A stretch of DNA of 64,000 nt from Oceanospirillum linum (GTDB lineage: Bacteria; Pseudomonadota; Gammaproteobacteria; Pseudomonadales; Halomonadaceae). The stretch spans positions 124,001 through 188,000 of the forward strand of contig NZ_FXTS01000007.1 of assembly GCF_900182785.1 (NCBI RefSeq), given 5' to 3'. The notes beneath the pieces are model-generated. The model was not told the origin of the DNA. It worked only from the letters and a program-made list of their open reading frames with translations, and ran no database searches. This document shows positions 1 through 8,654 of the stretch, piece after piece (the stretch's first letter is position 1; each line of letters begins with the position of its first letter). A program made the translations under genes and the position numbers.

Positions 1-1
1 T

Positions 2-1051
2 GTAGTCAATGACCTGGCCATTGATGCTGTCTTGAAAAATAAGACATTGGACGCCCGTTTTGCAAGCCAGCAACTGGAAGGTGCCGCAAGGCTCACACCT
101 GATCTTTTGCAGTTAGATATGCAACGTGTTTTTATTACACCGCCTCAGGATATAACCTCTGAACCCGCTAACGCGGTCTCAGCTAAAGAAAAACGTCATG
201 ATATGTTTGAGCAGGTTTTCAGGTCCGAATGGCCTGATTTTGACCTGAAAATTGCAGACTTTTCAATTTATGGTGTCAGTGGTCAGCAGCTGGATGCAGC
301 ATATAGAACTGAACGGTCTTCAAGGCAGGTTCGTTTGTCCAATTTATCCCAGGGCAGCGCTCATTTTTCGGGCACCCTTGATTGGTTGACCGGAGATGCA
401 GCCGGTAGCACTGATGCTCAGACCTCTCTGATTCTGAATATCAAAGGCGGTGATTTAAAAGATATACAAACCGGTTTTGGTATCCCTGCCGCTATAACCA
501 GCAGTAAATCGGATTCAACGATCCGTTTAAACTGGCAGGGACTTCCTCATGATGTTCGATCTGAAACGCTTAACGGGCAAGTGAGCGTTGACCTGGAGCG
601 AGGCTCTTTTGAACAGGTCGTGTCAGTTCCCGCTTTAAAATTGTTATCATTGCTTAATTTTGAATCTTTGGTGCGTCGACTACAGCTCGATTTCTCTGAC
701 CTGTCCGGTAAAGGGCTGTCTTATGACAAGGTAACCGGTCGGGTTGACATAAAGAATGGCATAGGGGTTATCAGTGAGCCTGTTCAGGTAGAAGGGACAG
801 CAACAAAGTTTGCAATGACAGGTGAGCTGGATTTTGTTGAGGAAAGGTTTGACCAGGAAATGGTTGTGACGCTACCCGTTGGTGAGACATTGCCTTTCGC
901 GGCTATCTTAGCAGGCGCTCCCCAGGTTGGCGGCACTATCTACATCGTCCAGAAGGTATTTGGCGATCTGTTTGATAAGTTTACGCAGGCCACATATACC
1001 ATCAGGGGTGAATGGGATGATCCACAAATTGAACTGAAGCGGGTTTTCTGA
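2..1051 (+). CDS. yhdP: YhdP-like AsmA-family envelope protein, C-terminal part (truncated by window edge)
   Basis: The frame is open to the left edge, so only the last ~350 residues of a much larger protein are present. YhdP-type proteins are long, single-anchor, beta-rich bridges of the AsmA superfamily, implicated in moving phospholipid from inner to outer membrane (family knowledge). The visible segment fits: alternating beta-strand pattern, no membrane helix, a near-terminal motif TLPVGETLPFAAILAGAPQ followed by VGGTIYIVQKVFG, and a final YTIRGEWDDPQIEL that resembles the usual YhdP end. tldD follows after 20 bp, so the two are probably co-transcribed. The family call rests on the C-terminal pattern only. 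Confidence 0.85.
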   Translation, partial: VVNDLAIDAVLKNKTLDARFASQQLEGAARLTPDLLQLDMQRVFITPPQDITSEPANAVSAKEKRHDMFEQVFRSEWPDFDLKIADFSIYGVSGQQLDAAYRTERSSRQVRLSNLSQGSAHFSGTLDWLTGDAAGSTDAQTSLILNIKGGDLKDIQTGFGIPAAITSSKSDSTIRLNWQGLPHDVRSETLNGQVSVDLERGSFEQVVSVPALKLLSLLNFESLVRRLQLDFSDLSGKGLSYDKVTGRVDIKNGIGVISEPVQVEGTATKFAMTGELDFVEERFDQEMVVTLPVGETLPFAAILAGAPQVGGTIYIVQKVFGDLFDKFTQATYTIRGEWDDPQIELKRVF

Positions 1052-1071
1052 TCCGTTCTGCGAGAGAGATT

Positions 1072-2505
1072 ATGATTGAACAGGTTTCCCGGGAGCTTTT
1101 GTTGCCCGGTAATGTAAGTCTTGAGCAACTGGATCACTTTCTGGTTGAGACTATGGGGCCAGGCATCGATTTTGCTGACCTTTATTTTCAGCAATCGATG
1201 AGTGAAAGCTGGGTTCTGGAAGAAGGCATTGTTAAAGATGCCGGATACAGTGCAGATCGTGGAGTCGGCGTTCGCTCAGTTTCCGGTGAGAAAACGGGCT
1301 TTTCTTACAGCGGAGATATCAGTGCTCTGGCTATTTCGCAGGCTGCTCAGGCGGCTCGAAGTATTGTTCGTCAGGGGCAATCCGGTAGCGTTGAGGCTTT
1401 GTCTAAAGTGGACTTCAAACCTCTGTATGCGGCAGATAACCCTATCTTAGCTTTAAGCTCCGAGGAAAAACTGGCTATTCTGCAGCAGGCCGATAGCATT
1501 GCCCGCGATCAGGATTCCAGAGTTAAAGAGGTTACTGCTTCGTTATCAGCGAACTTCGAACAAATCTTGGTCGTTGCCAGCGATGGTACTCTGGCTGCAG
1601 ATATTCGTCCATTGGTTCGGGTTAACGTTAGTGTGATTGCAGAACAAAACGGTCGCAGAGAGCGAGGTTCGGCAGGTGCAGGCGGGCGCTACAATCTGAA
1701 AACCCTGATGGATAAAACTCTGGCTGAGTCTGCTGCAAAAGAGGCTGTACGTCAGGCTCTGGTGAATCTGGAGGCTGTGGATGCTCCTGCCGGTAATATG
1801 CCGGTGGTTTTAGGCCCTGGCTGGCCTGGTGTTCTTCTGCATGAGGCTGTAGGGCACGGTCTTGAAGGTGATTTTAACCGCAAGGGTTCTTCAGCCTTCT
1901 CCGGCCGGATGGGGGAGCAGGTGGCATCTTCCCTGTGTACTATTGTTGATGATGGCACTTTGGCAGATCGCCGTGGTTCTCTCTCTGTGGATGATGAGGG
2001 GACGCCAACGCAAAATACGACACTCATAGAAAATGGCCGTCTTGTGGGTTATATGCAGGATAAGATGAATGCCCGCCTGATGAAGCAGTCGGTGACGGGA
2101 AATGGTCGCCGAGAGTCGTTTGCACATCTTCCCATGCCCCGAATGACCAATACCTATATGCTGCCTGGAGAGCATGCCCCTGAGGAGCTGATCTCCAGTG
2201 TGAAGAACGGCATCTATGCTGTGAACTTCGGTGGTGGCCAGGTTGATATTACTTCAGGTAAGTTTGTTTTCTCTGCCAGTGAAGCCTACCTGATTGAAAA
2301 TGGTAAAGTGACCACGCCTATTAAAGGCGCAACTTTGATCGGAAACGGCCCGGAAACGATGCGGAATGTTTCTATGGTAGGTAACGATCTGCGACTGGAT
2401 GATGGCGTTGGTGTCTGTGGCAAAGATGGGCAAAGTGTTCCGGTAGGTGTTGGTCAGCCATCGCTGAAGATTGATGAACTGACGGTTGGCGGAACCGGTC
2501 AGTGA
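1072..2505 (+). CDS. tldD: Metalloprotease subunit TldD
   Basis: TldD is the zinc-bearing subunit of the TldD/TldE(PmbA) heterodimeric protease, which degrades unfolded peptides and in E. coli matures microcin B17 and degrades the CcdA antitoxin (family knowledge). The 477-residue length matches the family. The metal-binding HExxxH signature is visible as HEAVGHGLEGD, with His257 and His262. Glycine-rich strands such as GPGWPGVLLHEAVGHG and NFGGGQVDITSGKF are also typical. The ATG at 1072 is preceded by AGAGAG. The partner pmbA lies 750 bp downstream on the same strand, separated by the oppositely oriented darP. Confidence 0.97.
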   Translation: MIEQVSRELLLPGNVSLEQLDHFLVETMGPGIDFADLYFQQSMSESWVLEEGIVKDAGYSADRGVGVRSVSGEKTGFSYSGDISALAISQAAQAARSIVRQGQSGSVEALSKVDFKPLYAADNPILALSSEEKLAILQQADSIARDQDSRVKEVTASLSANFEQILVVASDGTLAADIRPLVRVNVSVIAEQNGRRERGSAGAGGRYNLKTLMDKTLAESAAKEAVRQALVNLEAVDAPAGNMPVVLGPGWPGVLLHEAVGHGLEGDFNRKGSSAFSGRMGEQVASSLCTIVDDGTLADRRGSLSVDDEGTPTQNTTLIENGRLVGYMQDKMNARLMKQSVTGNGRRESFAHLPMPRMTNTYMLPGEHAPEELISSVKNGIYAVNFGGGQVDITSGKFVFSASEAYLIENGKVTTPIKGATLIGNGPETMRNVSMVGNDLRLDDGVGVCGKDGQSVPVGVGQPSLKIDELTVGGTGQ

Positions 2506-2530
2506 TATTTAGGGGATTTGTTAAGGGCAT

Positions 2531-2552
2531 AAGAGGTCTGAAGCGACCTCTT
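2531..2552. terminator. Hairpin between convergent tldD and darP
   Basis: A perfect 8-bp inverted repeat AAGAGGTC/GACCTCTT with a 6-nt loop lies just past the tldD stop and beyond the darP stop. No strong T-run follows on either strand, so it may be a weak or Rho-assisted terminator. Confidence 0.4.
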
Positions 2553-2610
2553 GTGCGGTGTTATTCAGGGGGCGGCTTTTGGCTCCCTGTATTTAGCTGT
2601 ATGTCTCAGT

Positions 2611-3126
2611 TTAAAGGCCGAAAATTTCCCGCAGACTCCGAAAAATTTTCCGGGCGGCTGCCGGAGGTTTCTCATTTTTCAGTTCTTTCTGGGCCGTTCG
2701 GATCAGCTGTCGCATCATTTGCCGATCAGTCTCTGGCTTTTCCTCAACCAGCGCGTTCAATACATCATCGCCTTCAGCGATCAGGCGATCACGCCAATGC
2801 TCCAGCATATGGAACTGGCGGTTATAAGCTTCGCTTGTGGTATCGAAAAGGGCAATTCTTTCAGCGATCGCCTCGGTATCTTCCCGACGCATCACTTTGC
2901 CAATATATTGCAGATGGCGTCGCTGAGCTTCGTGGGAGCGAATCCGTCGAGATTCATCAATGGCCGCCAGCATCTCATCGGAAAGCGGCAACTGTTTCAC
3001 CTGATCTGCATTTAGGGTCAGAAGTTTTGCACCCATTTCCTGAAGTGCCTTCATTTCCCGTTTTATCTGGGATTTGCTCGGGCCTTCTTCGAACTCTTCG
3101 TAGTCTTCTTGAATCTGGTCGGTCAT
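2611..3126 (-). CDS. darP: Ribosome-associated protein DarP (YjgA, DUF615)
   Basis: DarP/YjgA associates with late 50S subunit precursors and assists assembly of the peptidyl-transferase centre (family knowledge). The protein is small, highly charged and helical. It has the family hallmarks PSKSQIKREMKALQEMGAKL near the N-terminus, LPLSDEMLAAIDESRRI, and RRHLQYIGKVMRRED. The in-frame ATG at 3126 gives 171 residues; a GTG nine bases upstream (3135) would add three residues and has no better ribosome site. The gene sits between tldD and pmbA on the opposite strand. A 252-codon open frame on the plus strand over the same bases is a shadow. Confidence 0.93.
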   Translation of the reverse strand: MTDQIQEDYEEFEEGPSKSQIKREMKALQEMGAKLLTLNADQVKQLPLSDEMLAAIDESRRIRSHEAQRRHLQYIGKVMRREDTEAIAERIALFDTTSEAYNRQFHMLEHWRDRLIAEGDDVLNALVEEKPETDRQMMRQLIRTAQKELKNEKPPAAARKIFRSLREIFGL

Positions 3127-3256
3127 ATTCTTCACTTGTACAGTTATTACTTACGGGAAGTTTAACACAGTTAGCAATTAAGGCCGATGCGGAGCGGAGT
3201 ACTGACATGTGTTTGAGCCATTTTATAAAGAAAACAGAATTTTATAGGAGTCCGCT

Positions 3257-4645
3257 ATGAGTCAGGACCAGAATCAAAGTCAAAAGAGGTTCTCTGCAGC
3301 AAATACTGAGCTCAGTGAGCAGATGGAAAGCTGGCAGCAGCAGCTGCCATCCTGCGCCGATAAAGTTCTGCAACTGGCAAAGCAGAAAGGAGCGACCAGC
3401 GCGGAGCTTTCTATCGGAGCCAGCAGAGGGTTATCAGTGAATGCCCGTATGTCTGAAGTTGAGACGGTAGAGTTTAATCAGGATCAGAGTTTGTCACTGA
3501 CATTGTACCAGGGACAGAGAAAGGGACATGTTTCTATCACTGACCTGACTGATCCGGCGCTAGAGCAGGCGGTTGATATGGCGTTGGCCTTTGCTGAGCA
3601 TACCGCAGAAGATCCCTTTGCGGGTCTTGCTTCTGCTGAATTGATGGCGGAATCCTGGCAGGACCCGGAGCTTTATTATCCAAAGCCTTTTGATGTTGAT
3701 CAACTGGTCGATCTGTCTCTGGTTTGTGAATCTGTTGGTAGAAAGGATAGCCGCATTACGAACTCTGACGGTGCCGGTTTTCATATCGGAGAGCGTACGA
3801 GCTTATATGCAAACAGCCATGGTTTTCAGGGGCAATTATGGGGTACTAATTACTCTGCCAGCTGTGTACTGATCGCCGGTGAAGGGGATCAGATGCAGCG
3901 GGATTACTGGTATGACAGCCAGCGCCAATGGGATCTTTTAAGCTCGCCAGAGGTCATTGGTCAAAAGGCTGCAGAGCGAACCCTGATGCGTCTTAACCCG
4001 CAAAAAATCTCAACCCGCAAGGTTCCTGTCTTGTTTGCTGCTGAAGTTGCTTCTGGTTTGCTAAGTCATCTTATGGGAGCGATCAGTGGTGGTAGTCTCT
4101 ACCGCAATGCCTCTTTTCTGAAAGATCGCCTGGGTGAACAGCTTTTCCCTGAGTTTGTTTCTGTTTTTGAACAGCCTCATCTCAAAGGTGGTGTTGCCAG
4201 CGCGCCTTATGATCAGGAGGGAATTGCAACCCGGGATAATATATTTGTTGCTGATGGTGTTCTGCAGCAATACATGTTGGGTTCATATTCTGCCCGCAAA
4301 CTGGGGCTGGAAACGACGGCAAATGCCGGGGGTGCCCGTAACCTCAGAATTTCATCCACCGGTGAAAGTTATGACCAGATACTGAATAAACTGGGAACAG
4401 GTCTGCTGGTAACCGAGTTGATGGGCCAAGGGGTTAATATGGTCACCGGTGACTATTCCCGCGGTGCTGCAGGTTTTTGGGTTGAGAATGGCGTGATTCA
4501 GTACCCGGTACATGAGATTACTATTGCAGGAAATTTACAGGATATGTTCAGTCATATCGTGGCAATCGGCTCAGATGTGGACACCCGAGGTAATACGCAG
4601 ACAGGCTCGATTCTGATTGAGCAGATGTCTGTCGCTGGGGCCTAG
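3257..4645 (+). CDS. pmbA: Metalloprotease subunit PmbA/TldE
   Basis: PmbA (TldE) is the partner of TldD in the heterodimeric protease that acts on microcin B17 and CcdA in E. coli (family knowledge). It lacks the HExxxH zinc signature, as expected of this subunit. The 462-residue length fits. Family patterns include GATSAELSIGASRGLSVNAR, an internal GGVASAPYDQEGIATRDN, and the C-terminal GDYSRGAAGFWVENG and SDVDTRGNTQTGSILIEQM. The ATG at 3257 has an AGGAG ribosome site. A strong bidirectional terminator follows. The nearby tldD supports the assignment. Confidence 0.97.
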   Translation: MSQDQNQSQKRFSAANTELSEQMESWQQQLPSCADKVLQLAKQKGATSAELSIGASRGLSVNARMSEVETVEFNQDQSLSLTLYQGQRKGHVSITDLTDPALEQAVDMALAFAEHTAEDPFAGLASAELMAESWQDPELYYPKPFDVDQLVDLSLVCESVGRKDSRITNSDGAGFHIGERTSLYANSHGFQGQLWGTNYSASCVLIAGEGDQMQRDYWYDSQRQWDLLSSPEVIGQKAAERTLMRLNPQKISTRKVPVLFAAEVASGLLSHLMGAISGGSLYRNASFLKDRLGEQLFPEFVSVFEQPHLKGGVASAPYDQEGIATRDNIFVADGVLQQYMLGSYSARKLGLETTANAGGARNLRISSTGESYDQILNKLGTGLLVTELMGQGVNMVTGDYSRGAAGFWVENGVIQYPVHEITIAGNLQDMFSHIVAIGSDVDTRGNTQTGSILIEQMSVAGA

Positions 4646-4695
4646 GGGGAAGCGGCTGAGAAATCAATAACCGCCTGATCCGTTGTGTCAAAAAG

Positions 4696-4727
4696 AAAGG
4701 CCGGATAGTGCTCTATCCGGCCTTTTT
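4696..4727. terminator. Bidirectional intrinsic terminator between pmbA and mgtE
   Basis: The stem AAAGGCCGGATAG/CTATCCGGCCTTT has a TGCT loop. It is followed by T's on the plus strand and preceded by A-rich sequence that gives a T-run on the minus strand. It therefore fits both convergent genes. Confidence 0.9.
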
Positions 4728-4737
4728 GATAAGTGGT

Positions 4738-4796
4738 GCTGTTTGTTCTGGTAGGCAGCGTGGTTTGTTCTGGTAAGTCGTGCTGTTCTTTTGGTC
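4738..4796. repeat. Imperfect 22-bp tandem repeat, about three copies
   Basis: The 12-mer TTTGTTCTGGTA occurs at 4742-4753 and again at 4764-4775, exactly 22 bp apart. A decayed third copy (GCTGTTCTTTTGGT) occurs one further period on. It is noncoding and lies between the terminator and the mgtE stop. Confidence 0.6.
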
Positions 4797-4817
4797 AATA
4801 GCGGTTTGAAAGAAGGC

Positions 4818-6173
4818 TTAAAGATAAAAAGCGGTGGCAAGCCCCAGGAATGCTAAAAAGCCGATGACATCTGTGACGGTGGTGAGAAGCACACTTCCTG
4901 CCAGGGCAGGGTCAATTTTCATCCATTTCAGCATCAGGGGCAGAGCAGCCCCCGCCAGAACTGCAATCAGGAGGTTAATGATAATAGCGGTGCCGATAAT
5001 CGCACCAAGCTTAACATCATCAAACCATAGTATCGCAACACCGGCTACAACCAGGGCCCAGACAACCCCGTTGATAAGTCCTACGATAAACTCCCGGTTC
5101 AATAGCCAGGGGGTGTTGCTGGATGAAATATGCCCGAGTGCCATACCCCGGATAACGACGGTCAATGTCTGACTCCCGGCAATACCTCCCATACTGGCAA
5201 CAATCGGCATCAGAACGGCCAGAGCGACGACTTTTTCAATCGTTGCGTCAAACAACCCGATGACAGCTGATGCCAGAAATGCGGTCAGCAGATTGATACC
5301 TAACCAGACGGCCCGACGTCTTGCAGTGAGAAGAATAGGTGAGAAGGTATCCTCATCTTCATCCAGACCTGCCATGCTCATCAAAGAGTGATCGGCATCT
5401 TCCCTGATAACGTCGACCACGTCATCAATAGTGATACGACCCAGCAATGTTCCCTGGTCATCGACAACAGGAGCTGAGATCAGGTCGAACTTTTCAAATA
5501 AGTTTGCGACCTCGTTATCCGGCATATCCGCGGGAATGACAATGGTGTCAGTATCCATAACTTCACGTACTGTGATATTTGGGTCTGAAACCAGTAGGCG
5601 AATAATGGGCAGCATGCCAATAAAGTGATCGCCCCGACTGACAACCAGCACCGAGTCGGTGGAGTCTGGCAGTGACTCGTGGCGACGAAGATAGCGCATA
5701 ACCACATCCAGGGTGATGTCCGGCCGAACGGTGATGGTGTCTGTATTCATCAGACCGCCAGCAGTATCCTCAGGATAGGATAGTACCGATTCAACCCGGT
5801 GCCTGTCCTGGGTATCCATGGAGACCAGAACCTCCTGGATCAGAGTATCCGGCAGCTGCTGGAGAAGATCGGCAATATCATCGGTTTCCAGACCTTCAGT
5901 CGCCGTCAGAAACTCTTCAGGCTTCATGCGTTTCAGGTAAATTGCCTGAATATCATCTACAAGGTGCTGAAGAACCTCGCCCTGAAACTCAGGCTCAATC
6001 AGATTCCAGAGCAGATCTCTTTCTTTTGGAGGAGAAGATTCAAGTAGGTGTGCAACGTCCTGAGCAGGCAGGCCTCGGTTGAGCATGCGGCGAACCTGGG
6101 CAAACGCGCCTGAGTCCATTGCATTGGTCAGACGTTCGAGCACTGGAGGGATATCCTGTTTTTCGCTGGCCAT
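4818..6173 (-). CDS. mgtE: Magnesium transporter MgtE
   Basis: MgtE is a homodimeric Mg2+ channel gated by cytoplasmic Mg2+ binding (family knowledge). The order visible here is an N-terminal helical MgtE_N domain (about residues 35-135), two CBS domains (about 140-260), and five C-terminal membrane segments (about 290-450). Family motifs include DDIADLLQQLP, SYPEDTAGGLMNTD and MPIVASMGGIAGSQTLTVV in the pore region. The 451-residue length is normal. A 250-bp leader with inverted repeats lies upstream, after ptsO, so it may have its own promoter. It converges on pmbA. Confidence 0.96.
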   Translation of the reverse strand: MASEKQDIPPVLERLTNAMDSGAFAQVRRMLNRGLPAQDVAHLLESSPPKERDLLWNLIEPEFQGEVLQHLVDDIQAIYLKRMKPEEFLTATEGLETDDIADLLQQLPDTLIQEVLVSMDTQDRHRVESVLSYPEDTAGGLMNTDTITVRPDITLDVVMRYLRRHESLPDSTDSVLVVSRGDHFIGMLPIIRLLVSDPNITVREVMDTDTIVIPADMPDNEVANLFEKFDLISAPVVDDQGTLLGRITIDDVVDVIREDADHSLMSMAGLDEDEDTFSPILLTARRRAVWLGINLLTAFLASAVIGLFDATIEKVVALAVLMPIVASMGGIAGSQTLTVVIRGMALGHISSSNTPWLLNREFIVGLINGVVWALVVAGVAILWFDDVKLGAIIGTAIIINLLIAVLAGAALPLMLKWMKIDPALAGSVLLTTVTDVIGFLAFLGLATAFYL

Positions 6174-6304
6174 AAATTACCGTGGTTGTCTGAAGGTATA
6201 CTTAATATTATCGCCGATTCTGCTGTATCAGGCAGAAGATGATTTTTTCGCCGGGTAAAACGCTCCGGGTGTTTATGGCGTGGTGAATATATATTTTTAT
6301 CCAG

Positions 6305-6390
6305 AAATCCGGTTGATACAGAAGCTATTTATGATTCTGGTACTTTTTGATTCTAATCAATATTTCAGTGTATTGATATTAACCGGATTT
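6305..6390 (-). promoter_or_regulatory. Inverted repeats in the mgtE 5' leader
   Basis: A perfect 10-bp inverted pair AAATCCGGTT (6305-6314) and AACCGGATTT (6381-6390) encloses a second inverted pair, AATCAATA/TATTGAT at 6355-6377. The region lies between the ptsO stop and the mgtE start. It could end the ptsO transcript or fold in the mgtE leader. I do not recognise a known Mg2+ riboswitch. Confidence 0.4.
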
Positions 6391-6425
6391 TTCTACGATA
6401 GCTAAACAGCAAGGGTATAGCTGAG

Positions 6426-6710
6426 TTAAATTCCGTCTCCAAGCCCTTTAGCGAATAGCTGGGTTATGGCTGCTTCGATCTCTGGTGCCTGTGTATCATC
6501 GGCATTCACCTCCACATGAAAGACAGTGCCTTGAGGTGAACTCATCATCATCAGAGCCATCATGTTACGGCAGTCTGCGCTACGCCCTGAATCATGGTGC
6601 CGAAGTGTGATGCTGGCACCTTCGAAACTGCTGGCCAGTTCCAGCAGTTTTGATGCTGGTCTGAGATGAAAACCCTTACTGTTCTTAACGGTAACAGTGA
6701 ACTCTGCCAT
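6426..6710 (-). CDS. ptsO: Nitrogen-PTS phosphocarrier NPr (HPr family)
   Basis: NPr transfers phosphate from EI-Ntr to EIIA-Ntr (PtsN) in the regulatory nitrogen PTS (family knowledge). The 94-residue product has the HPr fold pattern, with phosphorylated His15 in GFHLRPASKL. The position equivalent to regulatory Ser46 of Gram-positive HPr is not a Ser (RNMMALMMMS), consistent with NPr rather than catabolic HPr. The ATG at 6710 has an AAGGAT site eight bases upstream; a TTG at 6719 overlapping the rapZ stop is less likely. The gene lies directly after rapZ, as in enteric rapZ-npr. Confidence 0.92.
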   Translation of the reverse strand: MAEFTVTVKNSKGFHLRPASKLLELASSFEGASITLRHHDSGRSADCRNMMALMMMSSPQGTVFHVEVNADDTQAPEIEAAITQLFAKGLGDGI

Positions 6711-6715
6711 AGCGG

Positions 6716-7579
6716 TCAATCCTTATTGGCCAGGCTGAGATCCCGGTGTCTTACCAGTGTCTGCGGGTGCTGATGTTTAAATTTTTCTGCCAGCTGGTCT
6801 GCAACAAAAACAGATCGATGCTGCCCGCCAGTACACCCAATACCAACGGTTATGTAGCTTCGGCTACTGGCTATAATACTGGGGAGCCATTTATCCATAA
6901 AACCGGATATATCAGAAATCATGGCTCGTACACTGAAGTCCTGTTCTAAAAACTCGATGACAGGTGCATCCTGGCCCGTAAAACCACGCAGATGTGTTTC
7001 CCAGTATGGGTTTGGTAAACAGCGGACATCAAAAATAAAGTCGCAATCTTTGGGTGTTCCCCGCTTAAAGCCAAAGGATTGAAACTGAATGGCTACATTT
7101 TTTTGGTGAGAGGCGCTTTCGAGCTGCTGAGTGATGATTTCTCTCAGGTCGTAGATGCTGAGGTTACTGGTATCAACTCTCAGATCAGCCTGTTCAGCAA
7201 TCAGCTCAAGCAGGTTGGCTTCCTGAGCTAAAGCTTCGGAGAGAGAAACAGTTTCTGACGAAAGCGGGTGTTTGCGCCGGGTCGCATTAAAACGGTCAAT
7301 CAAAGTGCCATCATCAGAATCAAGATAGATAATCTGGGGATCATATCCCTCTGATTTCAATTTCTCTATGTGAGGCTGTACACCCTGTGGATCGGTAACA
7401 ATATTTCTGGCATCAATGCTGACAGCAACCATTGGATTCGAATCAGGGAGATTCGATGGTAATTGGCTCAGAAGTCCGATTGGCAGATTATCGATGGCGA
7501 AGTAGCCCAGATCTTCAAGTACATGCAAAGCAATACTTTTGCCCGACCCGGAGCGACCACTAATAATAACCAGTTTCAT
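6716..7579 (-). CDS. rapZ: RNase adapter protein / nucleotide-binding protein RapZ
   Basis: In enterics RapZ binds the sRNAs GlmY and GlmZ and delivers GlmZ to RNase E, setting GlmS levels and hence UDP-GlcNAc supply (family knowledge). The Walker A motif GRSGSGKS is at residues 8-15 and a Walker B-like region follows. The C-terminal half carries the typical FGFKRGTPKDCDFIFDVR and the GIGCTGGQHRSVF motif. The 287-residue length is standard, and an AAGGGA ribosome site precedes the ATG. It sits next to ptsO, while 210 bp with a hairpin separates it from ptsN. Confidence 0.96.
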   Translation of the reverse strand: MKLVIISGRSGSGKSIALHVLEDLGYFAIDNLPIGLLSQLPSNLPDSNPMVAVSIDARNIVTDPQGVQPHIEKLKSEGYDPQIIYLDSDDGTLIDRFNATRRKHPLSSETVSLSEALAQEANLLELIAEQADLRVDTSNLSIYDLREIITQQLESASHQKNVAIQFQSFGFKRGTPKDCDFIFDVRCLPNPYWETHLRGFTGQDAPVIEFLEQDFSVRAMISDISGFMDKWLPSIIASSRSYITVGIGCTGGQHRSVFVADQLAEKFKHQHPQTLVRHRDLSLANKD

Positions 7580-7706
7580 GACACATCCCTTTCAGCTAAT
7601 CAGTTTGTGCTGTGGCCGGCAGTTATGCGGAGTCTGGCATGTAAATATAGCCACAACAGGTGATCCTATCAGTGAAATCTAATCCGTTACAGAGGTGATG
7701 GTAGAC

Positions 7707-7745
7707 ATTGATAGGGTCGGCTGTATGACAACAGACCCTATCAAT
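7707..7745. repeat. 12-bp perfect inverted repeat between ptsN and rapZ
   Basis: ATTGATAGGGTC (7707-7718) pairs perfectly with GACCCTATCAAT (7734-7745) across a 15-nt loop. No T-run follows on the minus strand, so it is not a classical intrinsic terminator. It lies in the 210-bp gap between ptsN and rapZ. Confidence 0.65.
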
Positions 7746-7789
7746 ACGGTGTGAGCAGAACGTTATTCACATCGGTTGGGCTCAGGCTG

Positions 7790-8239
7790 TCACTCCTGTA
7801 TCCATAGTTCATACAGATTCTCGGAGCTGGCTGCTTCACGCAGTTGACGACAAAAATCTGGGTCAGAGAATTTTTCTGCTAATCCGGACAAAAGTTGCAG
7901 ATGCGCATCTGTAGCCTCTTCCGGAACAAGCAAAATAAAGACCAGGTCAACCGGGCGACCATCAATCGCATCGAAGTCGATCTTGTCTTTAAGACGAATA
8001 AACGTACCTATGCTTTCCGAGCAGTTTTTTACCCGGCAGTGAGGAATTGCAATACCTTCACCTACGCCGGTACTCCCAAGACGTTCTCTGGATATGAGGC
8101 TATCAAACACCTCAGTACTTTCCAGAGTTGGAATCTGTTGAGAGATAAACTTACTGAAGAACTCTAGGAGGCGTTTCTTGCTGCCTCCGGAAACCCCATC
8201 AAGGGTTCTCGGAGGAGTCAGAACAGAATTGAGTAACAT
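7790..8239 (-). CDS. ptsN: PTS IIA-like nitrogen-regulatory protein PtsN (EIIA-Ntr)
   Basis: EIIA-Ntr is the terminal phosphoacceptor of the nitrogen PTS. In other bacteria it regulates K+ uptake, PHB or envelope functions rather than sugar uptake (family knowledge). The phosphorylated histidine is His67 in GEGIAIPHCRV. The rest of the PTS EIIA type 2 fold follows (VDLVFILLVPEEATDAHLQ). The 149-residue length is near the family norm. It lies 22 bp after hpf in the conserved rpoN-hpf-ptsN order, so it is likely co-transcribed with rpoN. No clear Shine-Dalgarno is seen. Confidence 0.95.
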   Translation of the reverse strand: MLLNSVLTPPRTLDGVSGGSKKRLLEFFSKFISQQIPTLESTEVFDSLISRERLGSTGVGEGIAIPHCRVKNCSESIGTFIRLKDKIDFDAIDGRPVDLVFILLVPEEATDAHLQLLSGLAEKFSDPDFCRQLREAASSENLYELWIQE

Positions 8240-8261
8240 AGATATCAGTTATGCTCAATAA

Positions 8262-8570
8262 TTAGCGGGCTGTCGCACCCTGTTTACGGGCCTGGGCTTT
8301 TTCTTTGTGCTTGATCAGCTGGCGGTCAATTTTATCCGTCAGCATATCAATAGACGCATACATATCGTCAGCTTCTGCGTTGGCATGCAGATCAGCACCA
8401 GCAACGTGTAATGTAGCTTCTGCAATCTGGCGCTCTTTCTCCAGCTTCAGAACAACCTGTACATTGGTAATGTTGTCAACGTGACGTTCCAGGCGCTCAA
8501 ATTTAGTGGAAACATACTCTTGAAGCGCTTCAGTTAGTTCCAGATGTTGACCGGTAATATTTAATTGCAT
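8262..8570 (-). CDS. hpf: Ribosome hibernation promoting factor (short form)
   Basis: HPF binds the 30S decoding region and promotes 100S ribosome dimers in stationary phase (family knowledge). The ATG at 8570 gives a 102-residue short-form HPF beginning MQLNITGQHLELTEAL and has a well-placed GGAG site. An upstream in-frame extension to 8633 has no such support. The basic C-terminal tail (KEKAQARKQG) and TLHVAGADLHANAEADDMYA are typical. It follows rpoN by 84 bp on the same strand, as in E. coli. Confidence 0.95.
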   Translation of the reverse strand: MQLNITGQHLELTEALQEYVSTKFERLERHVDNITNVQVVLKLEKERQIAEATLHVAGADLHANAEADDMYASIDMLTDKIDRQLIKHKEKAQARKQGATAR

Positions 8571-8654
8571 AAATAGCTCCTTATTATTCGCGGTCTTGCC
8601 ATTTTGATTGTATCGCTTTTCAGGTATTTGCAAAGCGTTTTTTCTAAATTGATT

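Noticed and set aside
2502..3260. Plus-strand open frame of 252 codons
   Set aside because: It lies entirely antisense over darP, which has clear family motifs. The translated plus-strand sequence is Ser/Arg/His-rich with no recognisable domain.
6174..6425. Known Mg2+ riboswitch (M-box type) upstream of mgtE
   Set aside because: Inverted repeats are present but do not match the layout of that class as I know it, so only generic leader structure is reported.
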